64,000 bases of DNA from CAISCU01 sp051861545 (GTDB taxonomy: Bacteria > Bacteroidota > Bacteroidia > UKL13-3), in contig JBIMKP010000002.1 of NCBI GenBank assembly GCA_051861545.1, positions 124,001 through 188,000 on the forward strand, given 5' to 3'. The position numbers and the translations under genes were made by a program. Under the pieces are notes generated by a model. The model searched no databases. It was not told where the DNA came from and worked only from the letters and a program-made list of their open reading frames with translations. Shown here piece after piece: positions 8,345 to 19,200 of this stretch (position 1 is its first letter; the number at the start of each line of letters is the position of its first letter).

Positions 8345-9196
8345 TTATTTTCTAGGTAATTCAAAGTTTACAATAACAGGAAAATGATCTGAAGGAAAAC
8401 GACCATTTGGCTTTTCAATCAGCACTTCATATCGGTTAACTATTTTGATTTCCTTTGAGAGAAATATATAATCTATTCGTGCTACTGCGGGTTCGTCAAC
8501 TTTAAAACCATTAAATGTACCTGCTTGTGTTTGTAATACTTTTTTAGCAACTGTTTTGGCATCTTGAAAATTATCTGCCAAAACCCTAATTCCTTCTGTG
8601 CCTTCTTCCATATTTAAATCACCCATCACTACAACTGGCAGGTCTTGTGAGTTGAATTCCCTGGTTTTTTGTATTATTAGTTTCGCACTGTTTTCTCTAG
8701 CCATTTCACCAACATGATCAAAATGTGCGTTGAATACCCAGAACGATTGCATTGTTTTAATGTCTTTTAAAAGTGCATAGGTGCAAATTCTTGGCAAAGC
8801 AGCATCCCAGCCAATGCTAATTTCATTGGGTGTTTCGCTTAACCAAAACTGACCACTTCTAACAACTATAAATTTGGTAATATTATAGAAAATGCCTGAA
8901 AACTCTCCTTTTCTCATTCCATCATCTCTTCCTCCGCCAATGGGTCTGTAGTTTTTCAGATTTAGTTGAATATAATCCATTTGTGAAGCCAATGCTTCCT
9001 GAACTCCAAAAAAATCAGGCTTTTGATTTTGAATTTGTTTGATTAAAAAGTCTTTTCGGATACTCCATTTATCTTCACCATCATTCTCGTTGGCATAACG
9101 AATATTGTAGGTTAAACAAGTATAGTTTTGGGCTTGAAGATCTTGCATCAAACCTAAAAGAAAACAAATAAGTAAAGTTTTTAATAAGCTATTCAT
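8345..9196 (-). CDS. Secreted endonuclease/exonuclease/phosphatase (EEP) family protein
   Basis: 283 residues with a signal peptide (LLKTLLICFLLGLMQDLQAQ, cleaved about residue 22), so it acts in the periplasm or outside. EEP-fold motifs are in order: TYNIRYANENDGEDKW (metal Asn), FFGVQEAL (metal Glu), FNAHFDHVG (catalytic His), VVMGDLNMEEGT (Asp/Asn pair), ARIDYIFLSKE, and SDHFPVIVNF (final Asp-His). All active-site positions are present. Substrate is open: this secreted subgroup includes enzymes on phosphodiesters, inositol phosphates and nucleic acids. The Crp/Fnr gene follows with no spacing. Confidence 0.9.
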   Translation of the reverse strand: MNSLLKTLLICFLLGLMQDLQAQNYTCLTYNIRYANENDGEDKWSIRKDFLIKQIQNQKPDFFGVQEALASQMDYIQLNLKNYRPIGGGRDDGMRKGEFSGIFYNITKFIVVRSGQFWLSETPNEISIGWDAALPRICTYALLKDIKTMQSFWVFNAHFDHVGEMARENSAKLIIQKTREFNSQDLPVVVMGDLNMEEGTEGIRVLADNFQDAKTVAKKVLQTQAGTFNGFKVDEPAVARIDYIFLSKEIKIVNRYEVLIEKPNGRFPSDHFPVIVNFELPRK

Positions 9197-9204
9197 GTTC
9201 CAAA

Positions 9205-9246
9205 TATATAAAAAGAAAGCCTCTTCAAATGAATGAAGAGGCTTTC
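9205..9246 (-). terminator. Rho-independent terminator after the 1858-residue phosphoesterase gene
   Basis: A 13-bp stem (GAAAGCCTCTTCA at 9215-9227 with its complement at 9234-9246), 6-nt loop, then a U-rich run on the minus strand. It lies 21 bp past the stop of the 9267-14843 gene. Confidence 0.85.
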
Positions 9247-9266
9247 CTTAATAATCGTATTTTGAA

Positions 9267-12200
9267 TTAGTCTTTAGTAAACCTCAACGATTTGCTATGA
9301 CCTTCTGAGTATATCATCAAAATATACATTCCTGAACTTAAATCTGAAACATCGATACTTGAGATATTCGATTTTTTCAAAGATTTACCATCCATGCTCA
9401 TAATTTCAGCAACAAATGAACTGTTGTTTTTACTGCTGATATTTAATATTGAACTTGTTGGTACTGGGTAAATAGTCCAGTTGTTATCTGCATTTACAAC
9501 ATCTATTCCTGTAGCTCTGTCTCTAATGATTTTAATTCCAAACACTTGGTTGGCTTGTAAAGAATCAACTGAATCATAAGCTCTAACTGTCCATTTTAAT
9601 TCCAATGAATCACCTTTAGCAATTCCATTTGAAGCCAATACAGCATCAATAGCATTTGATGTTAAGGTTAATGCACTTGCTTTACCGTTGTTATCAGAAT
9701 TGATTCTTAATAATTCAGGATTTAATGATGTATTAGTAGAAGCAATCCATTTGTAAGAGGCAACATTATTCGATGCGTTCCAAGTAATGCTTACTGGCGT
9801 ATTATCACCTTCTTTAACTATTAATCTTGCTCCATTTGATGGAGTTAATAAATTAAATGCATTTAAAGGATTTGCTCTCACCAATTTGATGTTAAATACA
9901 TTACTAGCTTCTAATGAATCAGTAGCATTTTCGAAAGCATAAACTGTCCATTTTAATTCAACTGAATCACCTTTTTGAATACCTAATCCAGCTAAAATAC
10001 CATCAACCAAACCTGAGTTTAAAGTTAATACCGTATCAGTTCCTGCTTTATCGGATGCAACACTTAATAAAGAGTTAGTGAAAGTTCCGTTTAATGGAGT
10101 AGCTTTCCATTTGTAGCCAATTGCAGCTTGTGATTTGTTCCATGTTGCTTGGATAATATCAGCAGCACCTTCTTTAACTGCAACTCTTGAATTGTTAAGT
10201 GGACTAACCAATGCAAATGGAGTTAATACCGCAGCTCTTTTTAAAGTTAAGTTGAAAGTATTATTGCTCATCAATGAATCGTTGTTTGCACTGTATGCAT
10301 AAACTGTCCATTTAGTAGCAATTGAATCTCCTGCTTTTAATCCTAAACCAGCTAAAACTGTATCTATCTGACTATTTCTAAGTGAGATATATGTATCTTT
10401 TGCCATTGCAGGTATTGTTAATACAGGAGCAGAGAAGTTTCCAGAAGGAACATCTAACATCCATTTATATGAAACAGCTTTGCTTGAGTTATTCCATTCG
10501 ATTATAACGTTTGTTGAGTTGTTTGATTTAGTTGTTAAAACTGCATTATTAGCAGGATTTAATAAGTTAAACATGCCCAATTGAATAACACTAGGAGTAA
10601 TGTCTTTTTTTCTTACAGCATACAATTGGTAACCTGTAGCACAATTAGCAGCAGGTGAACTACAGAATTGAGCTAGAATTCCTTCAAATACGAAATCACC
10701 ATTAGGAATTTTAAGAGCTGGAGCATCGTCAATTTCAGTATCAGCAGAAGCTAAAATTCTTAGGATTGTTGTGTCTCCGGCAGTGCTTCCATCATAAACT
10801 GTAACATTTGAACTAGCAGTGAATGTTCCTTTTTGAATGCTGTTTAATCCAACAACTTTCACCAATCTACTTTCATACATTTCACCTTGTTGGTTAATTT
10901 GTTTTAATGTTAATTCAATAGGTGCAGGTACACTTGTAGTTCCTAATTTAATAACTGTATTCGTGTTAGTATAAACTCCACTTGCCAATTGAATTTGTGC
11001 ATAGTTGTTAAAGTCGTTTCTTGGTCCTAGGACTTCAACGCTATCTCCTTCTTGTAACAAATTATTTGTAATTGCATTTACCATATCACCAGAAGATTGA
11101 CGAACACCAATTCCAGCAGTTGCATCTTGGATATAAATGAACCTTCCATAAGCACGAGTTACAACTCCTCGTATTCTTACCATTGTTGGAGCAGTTATTG
11201 CTCTTGCAGCAGCAATACTTATAGCAGGATTGGTCTCAGGGAAGATTCCATCTCTTCTTGCATTTAATAACTGAATTCTTGTATCACCTAATAAGTTTGT
11301 ATCTCTTACCGCATAAGCTGTAGTGTTATGTTTCGCATACATAAAATCAGCAAAAGCATCTTGTTCAGTTCCATTGGCTTGGAATCTTGCATACATAGAA
11401 TCTTTTAATGCTGTATCTAAATTGATTCTGTTGAATCCGTTTGCAGGGAAAGGATAGTTATCACCACCACCAGCTAAAAAGTCTAAAGTAACCAATTTAA
11501 ATACTTTTGTAGTATCACCATATAATTGACCATTTCTAACTACTGTATCTGTTCTTGCACCTAAACTGTCTAAAACAACCAATGAACGAATTCTGCTTCC
11601 TCTAGTCAATGTGGTATCATAACTAAATTGAATTCCACCAACTTGTGGGAATTGTCCAGGAGTAGCACCAGGTATTGTAGCTGAAACGCCATGTTCAACA
11701 ATTCTTCTTAATCCTGCAGCATTTACGCTTAAGATAGAAAGTTTGTTATTGAAACGTAATGAGTTTTCAATATCAAGTTGACTGATATCACCTGTCATTT
11801 TGTTCGCACCAGGATTTGCAGCAGTTGGTCTTAATTCAACCAAACTACCAGCAGCATATACTTCACCAATAGCAGAACGAATTCCACCACCATTTTTAAT
11901 TGAAATTTTTACAGTTGGGTCAACTCTTCTAGCAACCCATAAGTTTGCATCTGAAGATACATTTCCTAAATTAGACTCTTCTGTTCTTACTGCATTTCTT
12001 CTACCTTCTAAGAACACATTTGTTCTACCAAATTTATTGCTATCTTTATTGTTGATGACATTTCCTATTGCAGAAGTTAATGTTCTTACTAAAGCACCTT
12101 TTGTACCTGCTGTGAAAGCTGTTGCATAATTTCCGTATAACGATGTAACCATTGCACTATCAGCTGCATAAGCACCATTGATAACGCTGTTTAACATCGA

Positions 12201-14843
12201 AGGAATAATTACTCCTGCTGAATCGAAATCAACAACAAATCTTCCGATGTATTTCCATTCTGAACTAGTATTTAAAATAGCTAATGGCTCACCATCAAAA
12301 TTGGTTTTCATAATAGGATAAGTTCTAACTGCTGTATGACCAGTTCTTAATCTATCGTTGCTATCAGCTAATAAACTATGTGAACCACCAGCAATGATGA
12401 TATCAACTCCTTTTAATAATGGAGCCAATGCTTCTTCATTTGCCAATTGTTGTAAGTGACTCATCACAATAATTTTGTTGATACCTTCAGTAAATCTTAA
12501 TGAATCAATAACAGGTTGTAAAATAGCAGCCAATGCCACCATATTATCTGAGTTACCACCTCTAACTATTGTTGCTCCAGGTGAAGAAATATTTGCAAGT
12601 AATTGAGTTGTTGCACCTACTAATCCTATTTTTTGTCCATTAACCATTGCAATTGCAGAAGGAGCAATTCCTTTTTTCTGAGCATTTGCAGTGATATTAG
12701 CTTTAGTTTTAAATGAATCTGTATGTAATCTTTGGTTGGTATACAAGTAAGATAAATTGATATCATTTGTAAAATCAAGGTTAGCACTTAGGTAAGGAAA
12801 TTGTGCTCCAACCCATCTTTTGTCGTTACCATTACTTCTAATATCAACACCAATAATGCTGTTAACTTCGGCAGTTCCTAAATCAAATTCATGGTTTCCT
12901 AAAGCAGAACCTTGGAATCCCATAATATTCATCATTGCAATATCAACTCTACCAATTGCAGCTCTTAATCCTGATGTTGTTCCAGGGAAATATGATGAAG
13001 CTGTACTTCTTAAATGTGTTTGTACGCTTGCATCTTCACCGGCCGCTAAAAATGGTCCTGGTATAAAACAATCACCTGAAGCTAATTTTAATGTGCTATT
13101 GTGTTCATCTTCTAATTTATCTAAAACAGCAGCAAAGTTTGGAGCATCAATTACAGCATCAATTCCAGATTCCATATCTGATGCATGTAAAACTTGTAAT
13201 TGGAAATCAGATTTAGATTTGATTTCAAATAAAGCAACAGTACCACTAATCTCATTAGATAAAATAATCATGTTTTTACCATTCGGACTTTGTGAAGCAG
13301 GTAAAAAAACTAAACCTTCAGGACCTAAATCACCAACAGTAGCTAGTGTTCCAGAACCAGGAGTAACAGAGAAATTTCTTGTATTAATATAATCAACAAA
13401 ATAAGGATTTGACGGATTGGTAACGTTAAAAATCATTATTCCACCAACTCTTTCTAAACCAATAAATGCATAAGTACTATCGCCTATTTTACCAAGAGTG
13501 ATGGCTTCTGGTTCAGGACCTTTATCATCACTTCTATTTTTAATTGTATTGGCTGTATGACTAGAATTAAAATTTGCAGGTAATTTGTTTTTTATGATTT
13601 GCTCAAATTCATCTTTACTATCCCAAACCAATGAACCAGTGTTTGCATCCCAAATAGAAAAAGATCTAGCACCAAAACAAAAAGCAGAATCCATTTTCCC
13701 ATCATTATTAAAATCACCATATCTATTACTAACAGTTAAACGTCCTAATGCGGTATTTGCTTTTAAAGCAGTAACTGCAGCAGCACCACCAAACTTAGCA
13801 GTATCAACTACGTATGCAGCATTACCAAATCTAACTTCTTCAACATTTGCAGCACCCCAATCAGCTCTAGCATCACCTTCGTTAGCAGTGAATAAATAGT
13901 TAGTATTGTTTAATCTTGAGTAAGCAATTGCATCTGGGTTGTAAATTCCAAAAACTGGGTAGTTAGCAATATTAATTGTAGTTCCATTATCCGATGCATC
14001 TAAGCCATTTCCTGGCAATGAGTGATTTTTAAATCCTAATGGAATAAGTTTTCTGATATAAGCACTATCAATGCTAATTTCAGCTATACAATTGTTTTCT
14101 TGACAAGTAGCCCAAACTGTTTTGCTATCATCTGAAACTGCTAAATATTCAGGTTCCATATCTTCTGCAACAGTTGAATTTCTTAAGAAAGCACCACCCG
14201 TTGTTTGGATTCTTCCAAATACTCTGATACTTTTATTTAAAGTAGTATTGTTAAAGGCTGTAAATGTAGCAGTGCTAACATGCGATTGGTTTAAATTAGA
14301 AATTCCACCACTGATATCAATGATAGAAATAGAACCTTCTGGGTCGATTGTATAACCTAAGTTTGGTTCACCTTCATTAGCAACTAATACTTTTCTTCCA
14401 TCCGGAGTAAAAGTAATCATATCAGCATTTGGACCAGCTTTTACTTTACTTAGGAAAGTTCCATTTGCATCAAGAAATACGATGCTACTAGGATTGGTTT
14501 TTCCATTTGAATCTATTACTGCAATTGCAACAATTCCGTTTTTGCAAGTAACAGATGTTAAATCAATACCATAAGGTTTTATAGATAATGATGTAACTAA
14601 AGTGGGATTTGTTGGATTACTGATATTCACAATTTTTAGTGAGGTATCAGGACCGTTTGTAATAAAAAGTCTTTTCGTGATTGGGTCGTAGGCTGTAATT
14701 TCAGCCGCAGCATTGTTGTAAATGCCGGTTGAATACCTACCGAGGAAATTTAAGCTAACTTGAGCTTTTACTTGTGTTAATCCTAAAGCTAAGAGTACCA
14801 GTAGTGTACTGCATAATTTGAGATTTTGTAAAGTATTTTTCAT
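9267..14843 (-). CDS. Secreted multidomain phosphoesterase: choice-of-anchor-I propeller + 5'-nucleotidase + T9SS sorting domain
   Basis: 1858 residues. A signal peptide (1-28) is followed by a choice-of-anchor-I/alkaline-phosphatase-like beta-propeller (about 30-545, with ANEGDARAD and PEPEAITLG-type repeats). A metallophosphoesterase domain follows (about 550-850: HASDMESG, SGDCF, GNHEFDLG, MSHLQQ, GGSHS). A 5'-nucleotidase C-terminal domain spans about 900-1150 (NGGGIRS substrate loop near 984). Next come an OB-like domain (about 1205-1420), three related FNLL/FALV-type Ig-like repeats (about 1423-1770) and a C-terminal type A sorting domain (NWTIYPVPTSS to the end). It should be exported by the T9SS encoded at 29-38 kb and hydrolyse nucleotides or other phosphate esters outside the cell. 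Its promoter carries the 11-bp repeat array shared with the next two large genes. Confidence 0.88.
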   Translation of the reverse strand: MKNTLQNLKLCSTLLVLLALGLTQVKAQVSLNFLGRYSTGIYNNAAAEITAYDPITKRLFITNGPDTSLKIVNISNPTNPTLVTSLSIKPYGIDLTSVTCKNGIVAIAVIDSNGKTNPSSIVFLDANGTFLSKVKAGPNADMITFTPDGRKVLVANEGEPNLGYTIDPEGSISIIDISGGISNLNQSHVSTATFTAFNNTTLNKSIRVFGRIQTTGGAFLRNSTVAEDMEPEYLAVSDDSKTVWATCQENNCIAEISIDSAYIRKLIPLGFKNHSLPGNGLDASDNGTTINIANYPVFGIYNPDAIAYSRLNNTNYLFTANEGDARADWGAANVEEVRFGNAAYVVDTAKFGGAAAVTALKANTALGRLTVSNRYGDFNNDGKMDSAFCFGARSFSIWDANTGSLVWDSKDEFEQIIKNKLPANFNSSHTANTIKNRSDDKGPEPEAITLGKIGDSTYAFIGLERVGGIMIFNVTNPSNPYFVDYINTRNFSVTPGSGTLATVGDLGPEGLVFLPASQSPNGKNMIILSNEISGTVALFEIKSKSDFQLQVLHASDMESGIDAVIDAPNFAAVLDKLEDEHNSTLKLASGDCFIPGPFLAAGEDASVQTHLRSTASSYFPGTTSGLRAAIGRVDIAMMNIMGFQGSALGNHEFDLGTAEVNSIIGVDIRSNGNDKRWVGAQFPYLSANLDFTNDINLSYLYTNQRLHTDSFKTKANITANAQKKGIAPSAIAMVNGQKIGLVGATTQLLANISSPGATIVRGGNSDNMVALAAILQPVIDSLRFTEGINKIIVMSHLQQLANEEALAPLLKGVDIIIAGGSHSLLADSNDRLRTGHTAVRTYPIMKTNFDGEPLAILNTSSEWKYIGRFVVDFDSAGVIIPSMLNSVINGAYAADSAMVTSLYGNYATAFTAGTKGALVRTLTSAIGNVINNKDSNKFGRTNVFLEGRRNAVRTEESNLGNVSSDANLWVARRVDPTVKISIKNGGGIRSAIGEVYAAGSLVELRPTAANPGANKMTGDISQLDIENSLRFNNKLSILSVNAAGLRRIVEHGVSATIPGATPGQFPQVGGIQFSYDTTLTRGSRIRSLVVLDSLGARTDTVVRNGQLYGDTTKVFKLVTLDFLAGGGDNYPFPANGFNRINLDTALKDSMYARFQANGTEQDAFADFMYAKHNTTAYAVRDTNLLGDTRIQLLNARRDGIFPETNPAISIAAARAITAPTMVRIRGVVTRAYGRFIYIQDATAGIGVRQSSGDMVNAITNNLLQEGDSVEVLGPRNDFNNYAQIQLASGVYTNTNTVIKLGTTSVPAPIELTLKQINQQGEMYESRLVKVVGLNSIQKGTFTASSNVTVYDGSTAGDTTILRILASADTEIDDAPALKIPNGDFVFEGILAQFCSSPAANCATGYQLYAVRKKDITPSVIQLGMFNLLNPANNAVLTTKSNNSTNVIIEWNNSSKAVSYKWMLDVPSGNFSAPVLTIPAMAKDTYISLRNSQIDTVLAGLGLKAGDSIATKWTVYAYSANNDSLMSNNTFNLTLKRAAVLTPFALVSPLNNSRVAVKEGAADIIQATWNKSQAAIGYKWKATPLNGTFTNSLLSVASDKAGTDTVLTLNSGLVDGILAGLGIQKGDSVELKWTVYAFENATDSLEASNVFNIKLVRANPLNAFNLLTPSNGARLIVKEGDNTPVSITWNASNNVASYKWIASTNTSLNPELLRINSDNNGKASALTLTSNAIDAVLASNGIAKGDSLELKWTVRAYDSVDSLQANQVFGIKIIRDRATGIDVVNADNNWTIYPVPTSSILNISSKNNSSFVAEIMSMDGKSLKKSNISSIDVSDLSSGMYILMIYSEGHSKSLRFTKD

Positions 14844-14862
14844 TTTTGTTTTGAAATTTGTT

Positions 14863-14930
14863 CAAAGCACGAACAGCGACAATAACAAATGATTAAGCTG
14901 TCCTTAATTAATAGTTAGCCTAGTATTATA
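14863..14930 (-). promoter_or_regulatory. PHO-box-like 11-bp repeat array and -7 element of the phosphoesterase gene
   Basis: Hexamers on the plus strand at 14892 (ATTAAG), 14903 (CTTAAT), 14914 (GTTAGC) and weakly 14925 (ATTATA) are 11 bp apart. A -7-like TTTG element (GTGCTTTG on the minus strand, 14863-14870) lies 21 nt below the proximal hexamer. This is the weakest of three arrays with the same geometry (see 20261 and 23922). Assignment to a PhoB/PhoP-type regulator is inference. Confidence 0.5.
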
Positions 14931-14949
14931 TTTGTGTTCTATTAAATTT

Positions 14950-15612
14950 ATGTCATCACATCATATTATTCGCGACGGACAGGAACCAGCTTTAATTATA
15001 GCTAATGGTGAATCTTGTTCAAGAAACTTATTAGACCAATTGTTGGAATGGAGTCCGATAGTAATGGTATTAGATGGTGCTATAGATAGAGTAATACCTT
15101 TGGGTATTAAAATTGATATTCTTGCCGGTGATTTTGATAGGAATAAGGACCCAAGAGAAATTTTAAATTACCAAAATTCTGTAGAGATTATACATACACC
15201 CAATCAAGATAAAACTGATTTGGAAAAGGGAATAGAATTATTGATTGAAAGAGGTAATACTTTCATAAATATTATTTGGGCAACGGGTAGGAGAGCAGAC
15301 CATACAATTAATAATATGACATTATTGGCACGTTATAAAGACCAAGCTAATTTGGTTATTTATGATGATTACTCTAAAATCTTCTTATTAAAAAAGCAGT
15401 ATACAAAATGGTATACAAAAGGAACGCCAATTTCATTAATTCCGGTTGGTATAGTAAGCGGTATTTCAACAAAAGGTCTGGTTTATAATTTAGATAATGA
15501 AGAACTTGAATTAGGTTATAGAACCAGCAGCAGTAATGAAGTAGAGCAGGATGGTCAGATTTATATCTCTTATGAAAAAGGTGATCTTTTAATGATGGAA
15601 TGTTGGGATTAG
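14950..15612 (+). CDS. thiN: Thiamine pyrophosphokinase
   Basis: 220 residues from the ATG at 14950; an in-frame TTG 18 nt earlier is less likely. It transfers pyrophosphate from ATP to thiamine to make thiamine diphosphate. Family motifs: LDGAIDRVIPLGIKIDILAGDFD (substrate Asp residues), HTPNQDKTDLEKGIELL, GRRADHTINNMTLL, then a C-terminal beta-sandwich ending in SYEKGDLLMME. No TPP riboswitch is visible upstream. It is divergent from the phosphoesterase gene, sharing a 106-bp intergenic region with that gene's repeat array. Confidence 0.93.
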   Translation: MSSHHIIRDGQEPALIIANGESCSRNLLDQLLEWSPIVMVLDGAIDRVIPLGIKIDILAGDFDRNKDPREILNYQNSVEIIHTPNQDKTDLEKGIELLIERGNTFINIIWATGRRADHTINNMTLLARYKDQANLVIYDDYSKIFLLKKQYTKWYTKGTPISLIPVGIVSGISTKGLVYNLDNEELELGYRTSSSNEVEQDGQIYISYEKGDLLMMECWD

Positions 15613-15645
15613 TAATATAAAATGGTTAATATTTCAAACGCACAT

Positions 15646-15987
15646 AAATAGGGCCCACTGAAAAAGACAGAAACAAGTTAGATTTTAGGCGCTGCCCAAT
15701 TATACCGAATGCATTTTGTTAAAGTCCAATAAATTGGCCTAAACAAAATTGCCTCGGTATTAAACTGTTTGATTTCCATTTTGTGTTTAAGATGTATATA
15801 TAATACTTCAATTTGGCAGCAACGACAAAGATGACTTTGTTTCTGTCTTTAGGTAAATTAAAAACTAATTTTAATTCATAGACGGATTTTAAAGCAATAG
15901 TCCTTAAAACCTTACATTTAAATTATTAAAACAAGGCTTAATTGATTGATAATAAGTTATAAAAATGATTTTCAGCAGGCCCTAAAT
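15646..15987. mobile_element. MITE-like element, copy 1 (334 bp, TSD AAAT)
   Basis: The element spans 15650-15983, starts AGGGCC and ends GGCCCT, and is flanked by 4-bp direct repeats AAAT (15646-15649, 15984-15987). Nested inverted repeats lie inside: AAAGACAGAAACAA against its complement near the right side, GCTGCCcAATT against AATTTGGCAGC, and ATACCGAATGCATTTTGTT against AACAAAATTGCCTCGGTAT. It has no coding capacity. About 190 bp of the core is almost identical to copy 2 at 45531-45836, so it probably moves by a transposase supplied in trans. Confidence 0.8.
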
Positions 15988-16017
15988 AAAAAAGCCTCCC
16001 TAGGGAGGCTTTTTTTC
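15988..16017. terminator. Bidirectional terminator hairpin
   Basis: Perfect stem AAAAAAGCCTCCC with its complement around a 2-nt centre, with A-tract and T-tract on either side. It lies directly after MITE copy 1, downstream of thiN. It works for both strands. Confidence 0.85.
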
Positions 16018-16183
16018 TGTCGATCAAAACAGAGCTTATTTTACAAGAACAAGCTTTTGTGTTAGGATAAAATTTACCAATTTGAGTAGGATAGCAAATT
16101 TTATTTTGAAGTTTTTGAACTGTATCATCTAGTAGATTTTGGTTCTTTTGATGAACTTCGAAACATCTCCTTTTAAAAAAAAC
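16018..16183. other. Gene-free spacer
   Basis: No ORF with coding character and no recognisable RNA. It lies between the thiN-side terminator and the terminator of the 16234-20241 gene. Confidence 0.6.
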
Positions 16184-16226
16184 AAAAAGGAAAACCTGTT
16201 TAAAGTTTAAACAAGTTTTCCTTTTG
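16184..16226 (-). terminator. Terminator of the duplicated-module PKD protein gene
   Basis: A long AT-rich stem (AAAAGGAAAAC.TGTTTAAA paired with TTTAAACAgGTTTTCCTTTT, one mismatch) with a U-tract on the minus strand, 7 bp after the stop of the 16234-20241 gene. Confidence 0.8.
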
Positions 16227-16233
16227 TATTTAA

Positions 16234-19200
16234 TTATTTAATGATAACCAATCTAGAGCTAATTGAAGATTCAACTCCATTTACTCTAACGATATACATT
16301 CCTTCAGATAATACAGATGTACTTAATTCCATTGATTGTTTTCCAACATTCATTCTAGAACTAGGGATACTCATAATTTCTTTACCTGATAAATCCATGA
16401 TTGAAACTGAAACTGTTTCAGATTTAATTAAGTTGAAATCGATAGTAACATTTTCTCTTGTAGGATTTGGATACATTATAAAGTTGTTGAAAGCAGATAC
16501 TTCTTCACTTACTGATGTAGCAATTACATTAATAGTTTTTGAAACTGAATCAACACCATAAATATGAGTTGCAATTAAAGTTACTACATAGTTTCCATTT
16601 GATGTGTAAGTATGGGTTGCATTTTTAGTATTTGCACTTGCACCATCACCAAATTTCCAAGTATAATCAATTGTTAAACCTTTTTCAGTTGTAGTATTTG
16701 TAAAACTTAATTCTCTAGAACCAGTAGTATTGTTTTGAACAAAAGTATAATCTACAATTGGAAGGATGCTAACATCATTAACTGTTACTTCAAAAGTTTT
16801 GATTGAGTTACCACATTTGCTTTTTGCAATTAATGTTACAGTGTATTTACCATTGTTTGGATAAGTAAAGCTTGGATTTGCAGCTGATGAAGTATCAGCA
16901 TTAGATGAACTTACTCCAAAATCCCACATGTAAGAAGTTGCATTTGATGAAGTATTTGCAAAATCTACTTTTAATGAGTTAGATGTAGCGGGAGCTGTAA
17001 AGTTAGCAGTAGCAGCAGGATTGTTAATTGGCGATGAGTTGTAATTCGCATTTTGAGGATCAAAATTACACCAGCAATTAGTCCAGTTACTGTCAACATT
17101 TTCGCTTAAAGCACCTCTATATGAAGTAGCAGTAAAGAAAGGATCTGAAATTCTAGCATCACTGAAAGAAGCACCAGTTAAAGCTGGAGAACCAACCTGA
17201 GGAGCAAAATTTGGATTAGAATAATTAAATGGATCAGCTAATACTCCACTAGCAGATGCCAATGAATCATTTCCATTTGCAAATAATTTACTTCTAGTTA
17301 ATGTTGGATTTGAACCACCCGATGTAGATGCGTTTACTGCACGAATATTACCTGCAAGTAAATTGTTTTTGTACATCAAAGTATCGTTTTGGTGTTTGTT
17401 TACCGAACGAGCTCCATCAATAAATAATGCATCATTCCAACCCATGAAAATTGAATTGTAGATGCTTGTAGAAGAATTTCTTCTGATACGTGCACCATTT
17501 TGGAATGAATTGCTATAAGTTAAAGCAGTACCATTAGCTAAAGGACCTAATACAGTAATGTTTGAGAAAGTAGGATTAGTGAAAGGTTTAGCTTCTGAAC
17601 CAGAACCATCATTATCAGATTCGAATCCGTTTGTTGTTGGACCAGCACCGATATCATATAATAATGAATCGCGCAATACAATTGCATATTGAACTTTTCC
17701 TGAGAATCCAAAATCTACGTCTAAATCGTCATCTACGTTTCTGTAAGATACCAAATGTTTTGCATCAGCAGTACCACCAAACCATTCAAATGCATCATCA
17801 TCTGCAAAAGAAACTTGAACGTATTCAATAGTAGTTTGTTTGCCAATTGCACCCATAGTTAAACCATTGATTTCATTACCAGGAGTAATTACAGTTCCTG
17901 CATATTCAATTCTCACATATTTTAAAGTTCCTGCATTGTGGTTATCATCATTTCCACCATATAATGCATCACCTGAAGTATTATCTAAGTCACCTTCTAC
18001 AGCATTTTGAATTCCAGCTTCAGAAGCAGCAACAGCAGAACCAGGACAAGTTGTACAATCAGTAGGGCGATTGATAACAGCTTTTCCAAGAATTACTAAA
18101 CCACCCCAATCACCTTTAGAACGTGAACCTGCTGGTTTTCCTGATGTGAAAACAATTGGTTGATTTTTTGTACCATTTGCTTCAATTTTACCATTACGAG
18201 TGATAATCAAAGTAGCTTTGTTTGCACCACCTTTAATAATTGTTCCAGGTTGAATAGTTAATGTAGCATTGTTTTTTACAAAAGTATAACCATTGATGAT
18301 ATAAATTGTATCAGCAAAGAAGGTAGTATTTGATGTAATATCACCAGTGAAAGCTCTTGTTGGAGAAGCAATACCAGTAACAATAATTTGTCTGCTAGTG
18401 GTATTTACACAAGCACCTGAAGTTGCAGTTAATCTTACAGAGTAAGTACCATTTGCAGAATAAGTATTACTTGGACTTGTTGCAGTTGAAGTATTTCCAT
18501 CACCAAAATTCCAGGAATAAGTTGTTGCATTTGTAGATGTATTTGTGAATTCAACAACACCAGCTCCAGTACCATTTGCAGATGTGAAATTAGCAGTAGG
18601 AGTAGGGTTTACTGTAACAAGAATACTATCAACCATTGAACATCCTGTTACAGAATCTGTAACTGTTACATAATATTTTGTAGTAACATTAGGAGTAGCG
18701 GTAGGACGAGCAGCTGTAGCAGAACTTAAACCTGTTGTAGGGAACCAAGAAGCTTTATAAACACCACCTAATGTTTGTCCGATTACTAAAGAACGTCCAG
18801 AACAAATAGTTGAATCTTTACCAGCATCATAAGTTAATGGCATTAAGTTTAAAGGAGCATTATCGTAGTTTGCTTGATTTGGATTGAAATTACACCAGCA
18901 TGAAGTCCAATTTTCAGAACCCATTGCACCTCTAAAACTTGTTGAATTAAAGAAAGCATCAGAAATTTTAGCTCCGCTGAAAGATGCACCTGTTAAAGCA
19001 GGAGAACCAGCTGCTGGAGTGAAATTTGGATTTAGGTAATTAAAAGGATCGTTAAGAATACCATTAGATGAAGCAATTGAGTCATTTCCATTTGCATATA
19101 TTTTTGCTCTTGTAGCAGTTGGATTTGATCCACCTGATGAAGATCCATTTACTGCACGAATATTTCCTGCAAGAATATTGTTTTTGTATAATAAAGTATC

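Noticed and set aside
14932..15612. Riboswitch upstream of thiN
   Set aside because: No TPP-riboswitch consensus (such as CUGAGA or the paired P-stems) can be seen in the 106-bp upstream region.
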